This document shows, piece by piece, positions 1 to 8,197 of a stretch of 64,000 nt of DNA. The notes below the pieces were generated by a model. It was not told where the DNA came from. It was given only the letters and a program-made list of their open reading frames with translations, and did not search any database. The position numbers were made by a program, and so were the translations under genes. Origin of the DNA: Microvirga vignae (GTDB lineage: Bacteria > Pseudomonadota > Alphaproteobacteria > Rhizobiales > Beijerinckiaceae); the NCBI RefSeq assembly GCF_001017175.1, contig NZ_LCYG01000055.1, positions 27,392 through 91,391 on the forward strand. The letters are read 5' to 3'. Numbering within the stretch: position 1 is the stretch's first letter; each line of letters opens with the position of its first letter.

Positions 1-2
1 TC

Positions 3-155
3 GCAGCCCGCGCGGCGCTCATTACGAGTGCCCCGGAAATTCAGGAGCTATGCGAGACAGAGCTGAACCGCGCGTTCAATGCGGCTCAGTCCGATCTCGT
101 CTCTCAATGGTCGGATAGAGCCCATGACGACGACAGAGAGGATGAACAGCCATAG
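3..155 (+). CDS. Terminase small subunit, C-terminal end (partial)
   Basis: An open frame enters from the left edge and ends at TAG 153-155, encoding about 50 residues with a very acidic, hydrophilic tail (DRAHDDDREDEQP). It overlaps the start of the large terminase gene by about 30 bases in another frame. A small terminase (Nu1-type DNA-recognition subunit) is expected directly upstream of a GpA-type large subunit. The identity therefore rests on position, not on the short sequence itself. Confidence 0.5.
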   Translation, partial: AARAALITSAPEIQELCETELNRAFNAAQSDLVSQWSDRAHDDDREDEQP

Positions 156-2166
156 TACCGGTGATTACCGGCAGGGCCGCGCTGCCTATCGCAAGGCCGT
201 TCTAGGGCTCTTCGATAGCGCTTTGAAGTTCCGCCCTCGAATGCGGGGATCGGAATGGGCGGAGCAGTACGGCTGGATCCCGAAGGGTACCGGCGCAGAA
301 AGTGGCCCCGTCACCCTCTACGGCTACCAGCGCGGTCTGCTGGATGCCATGTGCGATCCGCGTATCCCGCTTGTCACCGTTCTGAAGGCGGCTCGCGTCG
401 GCTATACCCGATGCGCTACGCTCGCCCTGGGCTATCACCTGCATCAGGATCCGACGCTGTGCGCCGTTGCGCAGCCGACGATCCCCGATGCGGAGGACTT
501 CGGCGGCGCTGAGATTGCGCCGATGCTCCGCGAGACGCCTGTGCTCAAGAGCCTGCTGCGGCCCGTCCGAAAAGGCGAGAAGCCAGACAAGGCGACGTTC
601 TACCAGCTCAACAACGGTGCGTCGGCGCGCGTTGTGGGTGCGGCCTCTGATGATGCGTTCCGGCGGTATTCCGCACGCTTTCAAGTGGCCGACGAAATCG
701 ACGGCGACGGCTGGACGCCAGGCGCCAAGAGCCAGGGTGACAAGCTCAAACTGTTCTGGACGCGCGGTGAAACCTTCTGGAACCGCAAGCAGATCAGGGG
801 CTCGACGCCGCTCCTCGAGGAGACGTCGAGGATCTGGCGGCTCTGGCTGCAGAGCGATCAACGGCGCTACTTTGTGCCCTGTCCGCAGTGCCGTGAGATG
901 CAGTATCTGCAATGGGGTGACCGCGATACCCCGTTCGGCATCAAATGGGACCTTGGGCAGGACGGCTCACTGAAGTCGGTCTGGTACGTAGGCACCTGTG
1001 GCTGCATCATCGATGAAGACCGTAAGGTCTGGATGGATGAGCGCGGCGATTGGCGCCCGACCGCCGATCCAAAGATACCCGGGCATGCTGGCTTCCATCT
1101 CTGGACTGGCATGAGCTTGAATCCGAATGCTGCTTGGCCAGTGATTGTGCAGGAGTGGCTTGAGGCTCAGGACGACCCAGCAAGCCTCGTCCAGCCGTTC
1201 CTCAACCTGCGCCTTGGTCGAACCTACAAGGCGACCTACGGCCAGGAGATCAAGAGCGGCCAATTCCTTGGTCGACAGGAAGTGTATGGGGCCGAGGTGC
1301 CGAACGGTGTTGAGTTCCTTACACTCGGCGGCGACGTTCAATCCGGTCACGCGAACCCACGCATTGAGGCGGCGGTCTATGGGTGGGGAAAGGGACTCGA
1401 GTGCTGGCTTATCGGTCACTTCGTTCTGCCTGGAGATCCGGCGCAAGGCGAAGTTTGGTCAGCGCTCGACACCCTACTGCAACGACAGTTCGCGCGTGCC
1501 GACGGAAAGATGCTCCGCATCCAGGCGGCGGCCATCGACTCCGGCGGCCACCACACTGCGGAAACGTACCAGTTCTGTAACGAACGTCGTCATCGTCGTG
1601 TGTGGGCGATCAAAGGTCGTGCCGAGACGAAGGGACAGCGCAGCAAGGTGTGGCCGCGTAAACCGTCATCGAAGCTCGGAAATGTCTGGCACATGATCGG
1701 CGGCAATGCCGCCCGCGATTGGGCCTATGGCAGTCTCGCAGTGGAGAAGCACGGGCCTCGTTACGTCCACTTCCCTGATGAACCTGCAGCTGGCTCGCGA
1801 CCAATTGATGAAGAGTTCTTCACTCAGCTCACTCGCGAACGTCTCGTCGTGCGCAAGCAGGGGTTCACTGAATGGGTAAAGCCAAAAGCGGCGCATGAGG
1901 CCGGCGTCTGCTTTGTCTATGCCTATGCCGCGGTGTGTGGACTTCAGGCGATGAACAGTCGGTATGTGGCAATGGGTAAGGCTCCGAAACCTGCTGATGA
2001 GCTGGTGCCTTCTTCAGAGGGAACGACGCCGATCTCAGGTACTGATCGCGCTGCTCCAAGCACTACACCTGCGAAGCCTAGAAACCTAAATCAGGCGCGG
2101 CCTGAGGCTGCGCCGAAGACGCTGTTCAAACGGCAAGTCAAGCGCTCGTCCATCTTCCATCGCTAA
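124..2166 (+). CDS. Phage terminase large subunit, GpA family
   Basis: ATP-driven DNA packaging motor and nuclease of the lambda gpA family, acting at the portal to cut and pump phage DNA into the prohead. From the ATG at 124 it is 680 aa. The motor's adenine/Walker A region is KAARVGYT (about residues 88-95), close to the lambda form SARVGYSK, followed by AQPTIPDAEDF. The Walker B-like acid pair is in VADEIDGDG (about 190). The C-terminal half carries the nuclease region, for example AAIDSGGHHT. A longer frame opens at 79, but the start at 124 has GGAT upstream and keeps the overlap with the small subunit short; 142 is another possible start. The C-terminal 60 residues are basic and low complexity. 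Confidence 0.93.
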   Translation: MTTTERMNSHSTGDYRQGRAAYRKAVLGLFDSALKFRPRMRGSEWAEQYGWIPKGTGAESGPVTLYGYQRGLLDAMCDPRIPLVTVLKAARVGYTRCATLALGYHLHQDPTLCAVAQPTIPDAEDFGGAEIAPMLRETPVLKSLLRPVRKGEKPDKATFYQLNNGASARVVGAASDDAFRRYSARFQVADEIDGDGWTPGAKSQGDKLKLFWTRGETFWNRKQIRGSTPLLEETSRIWRLWLQSDQRRYFVPCPQCREMQYLQWGDRDTPFGIKWDLGQDGSLKSVWYVGTCGCIIDEDRKVWMDERGDWRPTADPKIPGHAGFHLWTGMSLNPNAAWPVIVQEWLEAQDDPASLVQPFLNLRLGRTYKATYGQEIKSGQFLGRQEVYGAEVPNGVEFLTLGGDVQSGHANPRIEAAVYGWGKGLECWLIGHFVLPGDPAQGEVWSALDTLLQRQFARADGKMLRIQAAAIDSGGHHTAETYQFCNERRHRRVWAIKGRAETKGQRSKVWPRKPSSKLGNVWHMIGGNAARDWAYGSLAVEKHGPRYVHFPDEPAAGSRPIDEEFFTQLTRERLVVRKQGFTEWVKPKAAHEAGVCFVYAYAAVCGLQAMNSRYVAMGKAPKPADELVPSSEGTTPISGTDRAAPSTTPAKPRNLNQARPEAAPKTLFKRQVKRSSIFHR

Positions 2167-2182
2167 TACAAGGAGGGCCGCC

Positions 2183-2404
2183 ATGGCCACACTCGCAGAG
2201 CTGGAGGCCCAGCTCGAGATGCTTCAGCGCGCCCGCGATACCGGCGTCCTGCAGATCCGCAAGGGCGAGGACTCCACGTTGTTCCGCTCCCTGAAGGAGA
2301 TGGACGAGGCGATCCGCGGCCTGGAACTCCGCATCCGGAGGGCCAAGGGCGGCGCGGCCAAAACCTACCGCATGGTGCGGTTCAACGATCGGAGCGGCTA
2401 CTAA
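2183..2404 (+). CDS. gpW-like head-tail joining protein
   Basis: A 73-aa helical, charged protein between the large terminase and the portal, the position of lambda gpW. It begins MATLAELEAQLEMLQRAR, a predicted amphipathic helix, and matches the small size of this family (about 68 aa in lambda). The family plugs the portal after packaging so that DNA stays in the head. It has a very good Shine-Dalgarno AAGGAGG at 2169-2175. The stop TAA shares its last base with the portal ATG, indicating translational coupling. Confidence 0.8.
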   Translation: MATLAELEAQLEMLQRARDTGVLQIRKGEDSTLFRSLKEMDEAIRGLELRIRRAKGGAAKTYRMVRFNDRSGY

Positions 2405-3945
2405 TGGCTGGGAATGTCCGTTTCCGGATCAAAGGCACGGCGGTCTATGTCGACCCTGTGGCCGCTGTCCCGGCCCATATCCGGGCCAACGATTCCTCGT
2501 ATCTGACCGCTGGCTCCGGCCCGCGCTCGCGGGCCTGGCGCCCGCCGAACGTGGGGCCGAATGCGGCGCTCGATTATGCGGCCGACGCGCTGCGCTCGCA
2601 GTCGCGTGACCAGATCCGCAAGAACCCGCTCGCTGGCGCCATTGTCGAGCGCCTGGTGACGAACCTGATCGGCTCCGGCATCAAGCCGAAGTTCGAGAAG
2701 GAGGAGCATCAGAAGCTCTGGACCAAGTGGACGGATGAGGCGGTCGCTGACGGGCAGCTCGACTTCTACGGCTTCCAGGCCCAGCAGGCCGGCGGCATGA
2801 TCGGTGGCGGCGAGGTGTTCGTCCGCCTGCGCGCCCGCCGGCCGCAGGACGGCCTCTCCGTCCCGCTGCAGCTCGAAGCCCTTGAGGCCGAGTTCTGTCC
2901 CATGGATAAGAACGAGGCCGAAACCGACAGCCGCGGCGAGATCCGGCAAGGGATCGAGTTCGACAAGAATGTGAAGTCGCGCCGCGTCGCCTACTGGCTG
3001 TATCCGCGCCACCCCAAGGACGGCAGTTTCTCCCTGTCTGTCAACGAGGCCGTGCGTGTGCCGGCGTCGGAGGTCCTGCACCTCTACGTGCCGAGCCGGC
3101 CGGGCCAGATCCGCGGCGAGCCGTGGCTGACCCGCGCTCTCGCCCGCGTGAAGGATCTCGAGTCCTACGACAGCGCGGAGCTGGTGCGCAAAAAGGTCGT
3201 CACCATGTTCGCCGGGTTCATTCGCCGGCAACTGCCTGAAGGCCTCACCCTCGAAGACCTGCAGGAGCTCTATGGTGATGCCGAGGACGCTGGCGGCGCG
3301 GCCCTGGCAGGGATTGAGCCCGGCTCCATGCAGGTGCTTCTGCCTGGTGAGGAGATCGAGTTCTCCAACCCGACCGAAGTCGGCGGCATGTACGAAGTCT
3401 ACATGCGCCAGCAAATCCGGTTCGTCGCGACCGCCGTCGGGCTGCTCTATGAGCAGCTCTCGGGCGATTACTCGGATGTCAACGACCGCACTTGGCGCGC
3501 GGCCGTGACGGACTTCCGTCGCCGCATGGAGCAGCTGCAGCACCAGATTTTCGTGTTCCAGTTCTGCCGCCCGGTGGCGCGGCGCTGGGCCGAGCTGGCG
3601 CTGATCTCTGGGGCCGCGGCCGATATCGATCCGTCGGCGCCGGTCACGTGGACCCCGCCGCGGTGGCCGTACATCAACCCGCTGCAGGACGTGCAGACCC
3701 AGGAAAGGGAAGTCCAAGCGGGCTTCACTTCTCGGGCGCGCGTCGTCAGCGAGCGCGGCGAGGATGTGGAGCAGATCGACGCCGAGCAGGAGGCCGACAA
3801 CAAGCGCGCCGACGCTGCAGGCCTCAAGCACACCTCGGATGGCCGCGCGCAGGCCAACAAGCAGATCGGGCACAACGGCGGCCCGCCTCTCGACGATCCC
3901 GGTAACGAACCGGCGCCTGGCAGCCGGCGCAAGAAGGAGAAGTAA
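2404..3945 (+). CDS. Phage portal protein, lambda gpB family
   Basis: 513-aa portal subunit that forms the dodecameric DNA channel at one head vertex. The N-terminal region with a block of Arg residues, the middle NPLAGAIVERLVTNLIGSG segment, EVFVRLR, EVLHLYVPSRPGQIRGEPW and the GLLYEQLSGDYSDVNDRTWR region are characteristic of lambda-type portals. The C-terminus is long, charged and probably disordered (HNGGPPLDDPGNEPAPGSRR). The start is coupled to the upstream joiner gene (TAATG) and the stop is one base before the protease ATG. The opposite-strand frame of similar length is a GC-rich shadow. Confidence 0.93.
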   Translation: MAGNVRFRIKGTAVYVDPVAAVPAHIRANDSSYLTAGSGPRSRAWRPPNVGPNAALDYAADALRSQSRDQIRKNPLAGAIVERLVTNLIGSGIKPKFEKEEHQKLWTKWTDEAVADGQLDFYGFQAQQAGGMIGGGEVFVRLRARRPQDGLSVPLQLEALEAEFCPMDKNEAETDSRGEIRQGIEFDKNVKSRRVAYWLYPRHPKDGSFSLSVNEAVRVPASEVLHLYVPSRPGQIRGEPWLTRALARVKDLESYDSAELVRKKVVTMFAGFIRRQLPEGLTLEDLQELYGDAEDAGGAALAGIEPGSMQVLLPGEEIEFSNPTEVGGMYEVYMRQQIRFVATAVGLLYEQLSGDYSDVNDRTWRAAVTDFRRRMEQLQHQIFVFQFCRPVARRWAELALISGAAADIDPSAPVTWTPPRWPYINPLQDVQTQEREVQAGFTSRARVVSERGEDVEQIDAEQEADNKRADAAGLKHTSDGRAQANKQIGHNGGPPLDDPGNEPAPGSRRKKEK

Positions 3946-3946
3946 G

Positions 3947-5077
3947 ATGGCCGTGAAGGTCCAAGGTAACGAGATCATTCTTTCCGGCTTTGTCGGCGAG
4001 ACCTTCTATCGCGATGGCTTCACCTCCGGTGACGTCATCAACGCCCTGGCGATGGTCGGTTCCGAGGCGGATATCCGTCTGCGCATCAACAGCGGCGGCG
4101 GCATCGCCACTGAGGGTGCCGCGATTTATGCCTCGGTGAAGGGGCACAAGGGCGAAGTTGTCGTGATCGTCGAGGGCATCGCCGCCAGCGCCGCGTCGCT
4201 GATTGCCATGGCCGGCGATGAGATCGAGATGGCGCCTGGCGCGGTCATGATGATCCACGATCCCGCCGGCTTCACCTTTGGCGATGCGGCTGCGCACCAG
4301 AAGACGATTGAAGCTCTCAACGCCCTCGGTGATGCCTATGCGGTGGTCTATGCCGAGCGTTCCGGCAAGACCAAGGACGAAGCCCGCCAGATCATGCGGG
4401 AGGAATCGTGGTTCGACGGACCGGCCGCTGTCGCCGCCGGCTTTGCCACCAAGGCAGCCACCGCCAGCAATGACAACAAGCCAGCCGAGGCCTCCGCCTT
4501 CGACTACCGGCTCTATGCCAAGGCGCCCGAGGCGCTTGTGGCACTCGCTCAGACCCGCGGCTGGAATGCCCGGGCCTCCATGGCGGTTCCTACCGCCTCC
4601 ACCCCTCCCAAGGAGAGCACCATGTCGACGACGCCCACCCAGCCGACGCTGCAGAGCAACCCGCCGCAAAACCAGCCCAAGCCGGGCGCCCCGCAGACGG
4701 AAACGGCCGCTGATGCGGTTGCCCGCTCCACCGCCATTGTCGAGGCCTGTGTGGCCGCTGGCGTGGCGTCCATGGCATCCGGCCTGATCTCCAGCGGTAA
4801 GACCCTGGACGAAGCCAAGGCCGTCATTGCCGACGCCGGCGCGATCCGCGCGGCGGTCGACCAGGCCCGCAAGGTCAACCCCACCATTGAGGCCTCGCTG
4901 GCCGATAAGTTCATCAGCGAGGGCAAGAGTTCCGAGCAGGCACGCGCGGCCTTGCTGGATTTGATCGTGGCGAAGCAATCGCCCGAGGTGAAGCCGGGCG
5001 CGCCCGTCGACACCCAACCTGCAGCGGCGGCTTGGGACAAGCACGTCGAGAACATCAACGCCCGCAACGCTGCCTAA
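3947..5077 (+). CDS. ClpP-type head maturation protease fused to scaffold
   Basis: 376-aa prohead protease of the Clp/crotonase fold, the functional counterpart of lambda gpC. It trims scaffold and portal during head maturation. The nucleophile is Ser81 in GIAASAAS and the catalytic His is His104 in MMIHDPAG, spaced as in ClpP (23 residues here, 25 in E. coli ClpP). Residues 1-200 form the protease. From about 225 the chain becomes Pro/Thr/Gln-rich and then a helical, Ala/Lys-rich scaffold-like tail. The start at 3947 is preceded by AAGGAGA. A second in-frame start with its own ribosome site lies at 4622. Confidence 0.9.
   Translation: MAVKVQGNEIILSGFVGETFYRDGFTSGDVINALAMVGSEADIRLRINSGGGIATEGAAIYASVKGHKGEVVVIVEGIAASAASLIAMAGDEIEMAPGAVMMIHDPAGFTFGDAAAHQKTIEALNALGDAYAVVYAERSGKTKDEARQIMREESWFDGPAAVAAGFATKAATASNDNKPAEASAFDYRLYAKAPEALVALAQTRGWNARASMAVPTASTPPKESTMSTTPTQPTLQSNPPQNQPKPGAPQTETAADAVARSTAIVEACVAAGVASMASGLISSGKTLDEAKAVIADAGAIRAAVDQARKVNPTIEASLADKFISEGKSSEQARAALLDLIVAKQSPEVKPGAPVDTQPAAAAWDKHVENINARNAA
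4622..5077 (+). CDS. Nested scaffold protein (lambda Nu3-like), same frame as protease
   Basis: An in-frame ATG at 4622, codon 226 of the protease gene, has a strong Shine-Dalgarno AAGGAG at 4610-4615 with good spacing. It would yield a separate 151-aa protein identical to the protease C-terminus. Lambda makes its scaffold Nu3 in just this way from inside gene C. The product is rich in Ala, Lys, Glu and Gln with likely coiled-coil helices (IISSGKTLDEAKA-type repeats), as expected for a scaffold. The internal site is seen in the sequence; its use is inferred. Confidence 0.7.
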   Translation: MSTTPTQPTLQSNPPQNQPKPGAPQTETAADAVARSTAIVEACVAAGVASMASGLISSGKTLDEAKAVIADAGAIRAAVDQARKVNPTIEASLADKFISEGKSSEQARAALLDLIVAKQSPEVKPGAPVDTQPAAAAWDKHVENINARNAA

Positions 5078-5111
5078 TCGGCACCCGCGGCACTAACTGG
5101 AGTAGTCAGGA

Positions 5112-5765
5112 ATGACGACGTTTACCTCTGGCCGCGCGGCGGCCGATTTCATTTTGAGCGAGGCCAATGGCCAGCGTTCGCGCGGTGTTGGCACCTTGCT
5201 CTCGGGCCAGATCGTGAAGGCCGGCATGGTGCTCGGCAAGATCACGCTTGGCGCTGCGACGACTGCCTTCGCCGGCACTGGCAACGGCACGATCACGATG
5301 GACGCAACCACCCCGGTCCTCTCGACCGCAAAGGTGGGCGCATACACGGCGACCTGCATCACTTCGGCAGCCAACGGCGGCACGTTCCGCGTTGAGGACC
5401 CGTCTGGCGCGTTCATCGGTGAGGTCGCGGTCGGAGCAACCTTCTCGGAGCAGATCAAGTTCGTTATCGCGGACGGCGCGACCGACTTCGTTGTGGGCGA
5501 CAAGTTCACGATTACCGTCGCTGCGGGCTCCGGCAAGTACAAGGCCGTCACCGCTGCTGCCACCGATGGCTCGCAGAACGCAGCGGCGATCGCGATCTAT
5601 GCCACCGACGCCACCGGCGCCGATACGCAGATCTCCGTCATCGAGCGCGCCGCCGAGGTCAACGGCAAGCTGCTGTCCTACGGCGCCGATATCGATACGG
5701 ATGCTGAAAAGACCGCGGTCCACACGGCTCTCGCTGGTGCCGGCGTCGGCATCATCGTCCGCTAA
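5112..5765 (+). CDS. Head decoration protein, lambda gpD family with inserted domain
   Basis: 217-aa protein whose first 45 residues (GRAAADFILSEANGQRSRG, then LLSGQIVKAGMVLGKIT) and last 70 residues (IAIYATDATGADTQISVIER, KLLSYGADIDTD) match the gpD-type decoration fold. This fold forms trimers that brace the expanded capsid. Lambda gpD is about 110 aa. Here an extra beta-rich, Gly/Thr-rich segment of about 100 residues is inserted in the middle, a layout known in related phages. It sits directly before the capsid gene, followed by two tandem terminator hairpins. Confidence 0.88.
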   Translation: MTTFTSGRAAADFILSEANGQRSRGVGTLLSGQIVKAGMVLGKITLGAATTAFAGTGNGTITMDATTPVLSTAKVGAYTATCITSAANGGTFRVEDPSGAFIGEVAVGATFSEQIKFVIADGATDFVVGDKFTITVAAGSGKYKAVTAAATDGSQNAAAIAIYATDATGADTQISVIERAAEVNGKLLSYGADIDTDAEKTAVHTALAGAGVGIIVR

Positions 5766-5787
5766 TTCCTGCCCTCTAACCGCGTGC

Positions 5788-5814
5788 AAAAAGGCCCGCC
5801 TGGTGCGGGCCTTT
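5788..5814 (+). terminator. Intrinsic terminator-like hairpin 1 after decoration gene
   Basis: Stem AAGGCCCGC paired with GCGGGCCTT around a short loop, ending in TTTT. It lies between the decoration and capsid genes. Confidence 0.7.
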
Positions 5815-5835
5815 TGCGTTCCTGTCCTTCGTCCC

Positions 5836-5862
5836 GGCCCGCCTGAGTGCGGGCCTTTTTTA
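5836..5862 (+). terminator. Intrinsic terminator-like hairpin 2 before capsid gene
   Basis: GGCCCGC (5836-5842) pairs with GCGGGCC (5849-5855) and is followed by six T. It is a second hairpin of the same design as the one 48 bases upstream, so the junction carries a tandem pair. The capsid ATG follows only 16 bases later. Confidence 0.75.
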
Positions 5863-5877
5863 TGAGGTCCTGCACAC

Positions 5878-6873
5878 ATGTTGGATATCTTCAAGAACGA
5901 CGCCTTCAGCGTTGTCGCGCTCACCCTCGCGATCAATAAGCTGAAGCACAAGCCCGGCCAGGTCGGCTCGCTCGGCATCTTCAAGCCGTCGAGCACGCAC
6001 CTTACCGCGATTTCCGTCGAGGAAAAGTCCGGCGTCCTCACGCTCGTCGCTCCCACCCCGCGTGGCGGCCCGGGTGTGACGGTCGGCAAGACCGACCGCA
6101 ACCTGCGCTCGATCGCGGTGCCCCACTTTGAAATCAACGACGCCATCATGGCGGAGTCGGTGCAGGGTGTGCGTGCCTTCGGCTCCGAGACCGAACTCGA
6201 GACCGTCATGGGCAAGGTCGCCGAGCGGCTCGACATTCACGCGTCCTCCCACAATGTGACGACCGAGTATTCCCGGATCGGCGCATTGAAGGGCGTCGTG
6301 AAGTACGCCGGCGGTTCGGAGCTCAACCTCTTCAACCTGTTTGAGGTGACGGCGCCGACCGAGGTGGACTTCGATCTCGACAACGCCAACCCGGCCCCGG
6401 GTGCCCTTCGCAAGAAGTGCGCTGCGGTTGTCCGTCAGATCACCGAGGCCCTCGACGGCGTCGTGATCTCCGGTGTGCATGCCTACTGCTCGAAGGAATT
6501 CTTCGACGACTTGGTGGCCCACCCGGAGGTGCGTGACACCTACCTGGGCTGGGTGCAGGCCGAGGAGTTGCGTCATGGCTATGCCTATGGCGCGTTCCCC
6601 TTCGGCGGCATCATGTGGGAAGAGTACCGCGGCTCTGTCGGCGGCACCTCCTTTGTGGATGCCGACAAGGCGCACATCTTCCCGATCGCCGACATTTACC
6701 ACACGGTTTATGCGCCGGCGGACTACCTCGAGACGGTCAACACACTCGGCAAGGCGATGTACGCGAAGCAGTACGAAATGCCGAACGGCAAGGGCGTGCA
6801 TTTCGACACCCAGACCAACCAGGTCAACTTCTGCTCGCGCCCGAACGCGCTGATCCCGGCCCGCCGTACTTAA
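5878..6873 (+). CDS. Major capsid protein, lambda gpE family
   Basis: 331-aa HK97-fold shell protein. The length, the position after the decoration gene, and the sequence course are typical of the phage major capsid E family: NDAFSVVALTLAINKLKHKPGQ at the start, an ERLDIHASSHNVTTEYSRIGALKG-like E-loop region, and the C-terminal YAKQYEMPNGKGVHFDTQTN. It assembles the icosahedral head around the scaffold. A GAGG 12 bases upstream is a weak ribosome site for such an abundant protein. The gene is bracketed by terminator hairpins upstream and a very stable UUCG hairpin downstream. Confidence 0.92.
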   Translation: MLDIFKNDAFSVVALTLAINKLKHKPGQVGSLGIFKPSSTHLTAISVEEKSGVLTLVAPTPRGGPGVTVGKTDRNLRSIAVPHFEINDAIMAESVQGVRAFGSETELETVMGKVAERLDIHASSHNVTTEYSRIGALKGVVKYAGGSELNLFNLFEVTAPTEVDFDLDNANPAPGALRKKCAAVVRQITEALDGVVISGVHAYCSKEFFDDLVAHPEVRDTYLGWVQAEELRHGYAYGAFPFGGIMWEEYRGSVGGTSFVDADKAHIFPIADIYHTVYAPADYLETVNTLGKAMYAKQYEMPNGKGVHFDTQTNQVNFCSRPNALIPARRT

Positions 6874-6887
6874 GGCGGGCCGTAGTT

Positions 6888-6915
6888 CCGCAGGGGCGGT
6901 TCGCCGTCCCTGCGG
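6888..6915 (+). promoter_or_regulatory. Very stable UUCG-capped hairpin after the capsid gene
   Basis: Twelve-base arms 6888-6899 and 6904-6915 pair perfectly, with one G-U, around the tetraloop TTCG. There is no T-run immediately after it, only CTCTTG. It is better seen as an mRNA-stabilising or attenuating structure than a complete intrinsic terminator. Confidence 0.6.
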
Positions 6916-6950
6916 GCTCTTGCTGAGCATTCCCTTTCCGGAGTTTCCCC

Positions 6951-7265
6951 ATGTCATGGATTCCGCGCTACGGCCGCCTGGTGCGGCGCGCTCCCGTTTC
7001 GGCTCCGGCCGACGAACCCACCGACGCGCTGCAGCAGCCGGCCGAAGATGCGACGCCTGGTGCGCCTGAGAACGAACCCGAGCAGCGCCCCGAGCCGGTG
7101 CCGATCCCCGAGGATTGGCGCGCTCTTCCCTGGAATGATCTGCGCGCACTCGCCGCCGGCTTCTCCGCTCAGGATGCGCCGGTGAGAAACAAGGCCGATG
7201 CGATCGCGCGCATTGAGGCCGAGCTGGCCACCCGCGCTGCGCACGCTAGCGCCGTCGAGGACTGA
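6951..7265 (+). CDS. Small phage head protein with C-terminal HeH/SAP-like motif
   Basis: 104-aa protein in the place of lambda gpFI, a packaging accessory factor. The N-terminus is basic (SWIPRYGRLVRRAPV). The middle is a disordered Pro/Glu/Ala linker. The C-terminal 45 residues (DWRALPWNDLRALAA, then RNKADAIARIEAEL) resemble a helix-extended-helix/SAP-like DNA-binding motif. The function is inferred from position and this motif; no direct family match can be claimed. It is the first gene after the capsid hairpin. Confidence 0.6.
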   Translation: MSWIPRYGRLVRRAPVSAPADEPTDALQQPAEDATPGAPENEPEQRPEPVPIPEDWRALPWNDLRALAAGFSAQDAPVRNKADAIARIEAELATRAAHASAVED

Positions 7266-7269
7266 TCCC

Positions 7270-7620
7270 ATGGACTATGCCGCTTTGCTGCACGGCCCGG
7301 CCTACACGCTGTATGGCCGCCCGGCGACAATCACGCCCGTCAATGGCGCTCCGGTGCCGATCTCCGCGATCGACCGCACCTCCGGCGTGGAGCTGATGAG
7401 CGATTCTGAGGATCGGTTCTCCGGCGGGCTCGGCACCGTGCAGCCGGCGGCCCTGGTGCGCGTCGCGGATCTCGACGCCGCGGGCCTCACCCGCGCAGGC
7501 CTGAACCGCGCAGTGCTCGTTCTGAATGGCAAAACCTGGCGCATCGACAGCGCCATTCCGAAACCGACCACCAACGGCGAGGCAGACGGCGAGCTGCTCT
7601 TGCTGCTCAGCGGAGGCTAA
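7270..7620 (+). CDS. Head-tail connector protein, gpFII-like
   Basis: 116-aa protein placed between the gpFI-like gene and the tail-terminator-like gene, where lambda has gpFII. The chain is beta-rich (LYGRPATITPVNGAPVPI, LNGKTWRIDSAIPKPT), consistent with the small barrel connectors that close the head-tail interface. The ATG at 7270 lies five bases after the previous stop; a frame opening upstream overlaps the previous gene and is not needed. The assignment is by size, position and residue pattern. Confidence 0.6.
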   Translation: MDYAALLHGPAYTLYGRPATITPVNGAPVPISAIDRTSGVELMSDSEDRFSGGLGTVQPAALVRVADLDAAGLTRAGLNRAVLVLNGKTWRIDSAIPKPTTNGEADGELLLLLSGG

Positions 7621-7623
7621 CAG

Positions 7624-8100
7624 ATGGCGGACAAACGTGAACAGATCCTGGTGCGCCTGGTCGAGATTGCCGAAGCGATTCCCGGGATCAAAACGGTAGA
7701 GCGCAATCCGGGCCAACTCGACGAGACGGTCTTGCCGGCGATCGTCATTCTCGATGCCGACGAGACGGCTGACGACGCCGATCCTGGCGGTCCCCGCGGG
7801 CGGCCGCCGTTCGCCCCGCGCCGCGTCGGCATGACGCCTGAAATCTACCTGATGGCGCTGGCCCCCACGCCGGAGCCGGGCGAGTCCTCGAGCGCGAAGC
7901 TCGGGCCGCTCATCAACGGCATGCGCGCGCAGTTTGTGAAGGCGGTTCTGACCGATGCCTCCCTGCGCGAGATCGTCGGGACCAACGGCGATATTCGCTA
8001 CGAGGGCTGCGCGACGGCGCTGGCCCGCGGCCGCTCGATGGAGGCCGAGATGGGCGTGTCGTTCACGTTCTCGTACATGCTCAAGCCGAGCGATCTCTGA
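7624..8100 (+). CDS. Tail terminator / minor tail protein, gpU-like
   Basis: 158-aa protein with the layout of phage tail completion proteins: an N-terminal helix (ILVRLVEIAEAIPGIKTVERN), a beta stretch (VLPAIVILDADETA), a loop, and a C-terminal strand (AEMGVSFTFSYMLKP). Such proteins cap the tail tube and stop its growth at the right length. It lies two genes before the tail tube protein, in keeping with lambda U. It starts three bases after the previous stop and is followed by a short terminator hairpin. Confidence 0.6.
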   Translation: MADKREQILVRLVEIAEAIPGIKTVERNPGQLDETVLPAIVILDADETADDADPGGPRGRPPFAPRRVGMTPEIYLMALAPTPEPGESSSAKLGPLINGMRAQFVKAVLTDASLREIVGTNGDIRYEGCATALARGRSMEAEMGVSFTFSYMLKPSDL

Positions 8101-8160
8101 TCGCCTGGCGCATTCGATTCCTCGCGGCCACGGCGGCTTGAGCGAGGTGTTTCCGGCCCT

Positions 8161-8180
8161 GCCCCTGCGGCGGGGCTTTT
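8161..8180 (+). terminator. Short GC hairpin with T-run after the gpU-like gene
   Basis: GCCCC (8161-8165) pairs with GGGGC (8172-8176), followed by TTTTCTTT. The stem is only five base pairs, so termination may be partial. Confidence 0.5.
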
Positions 8181-8197
8181 CTTTGAAGGAGCCCCGC

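Noticed and set aside
2401..3978. 525-aa open frame on the minus strand opposite the portal gene
   Set aside because: GC-rich codon shadow; the plus-strand portal protein is unmistakable and the minus frame is Arg/Leu/Gly-rich without domains.
5106..7149. Long minus-strand frames opposite the decoration and capsid genes
   Set aside because: Composition typical of antisense shadows; they cross terminators and several real genes.
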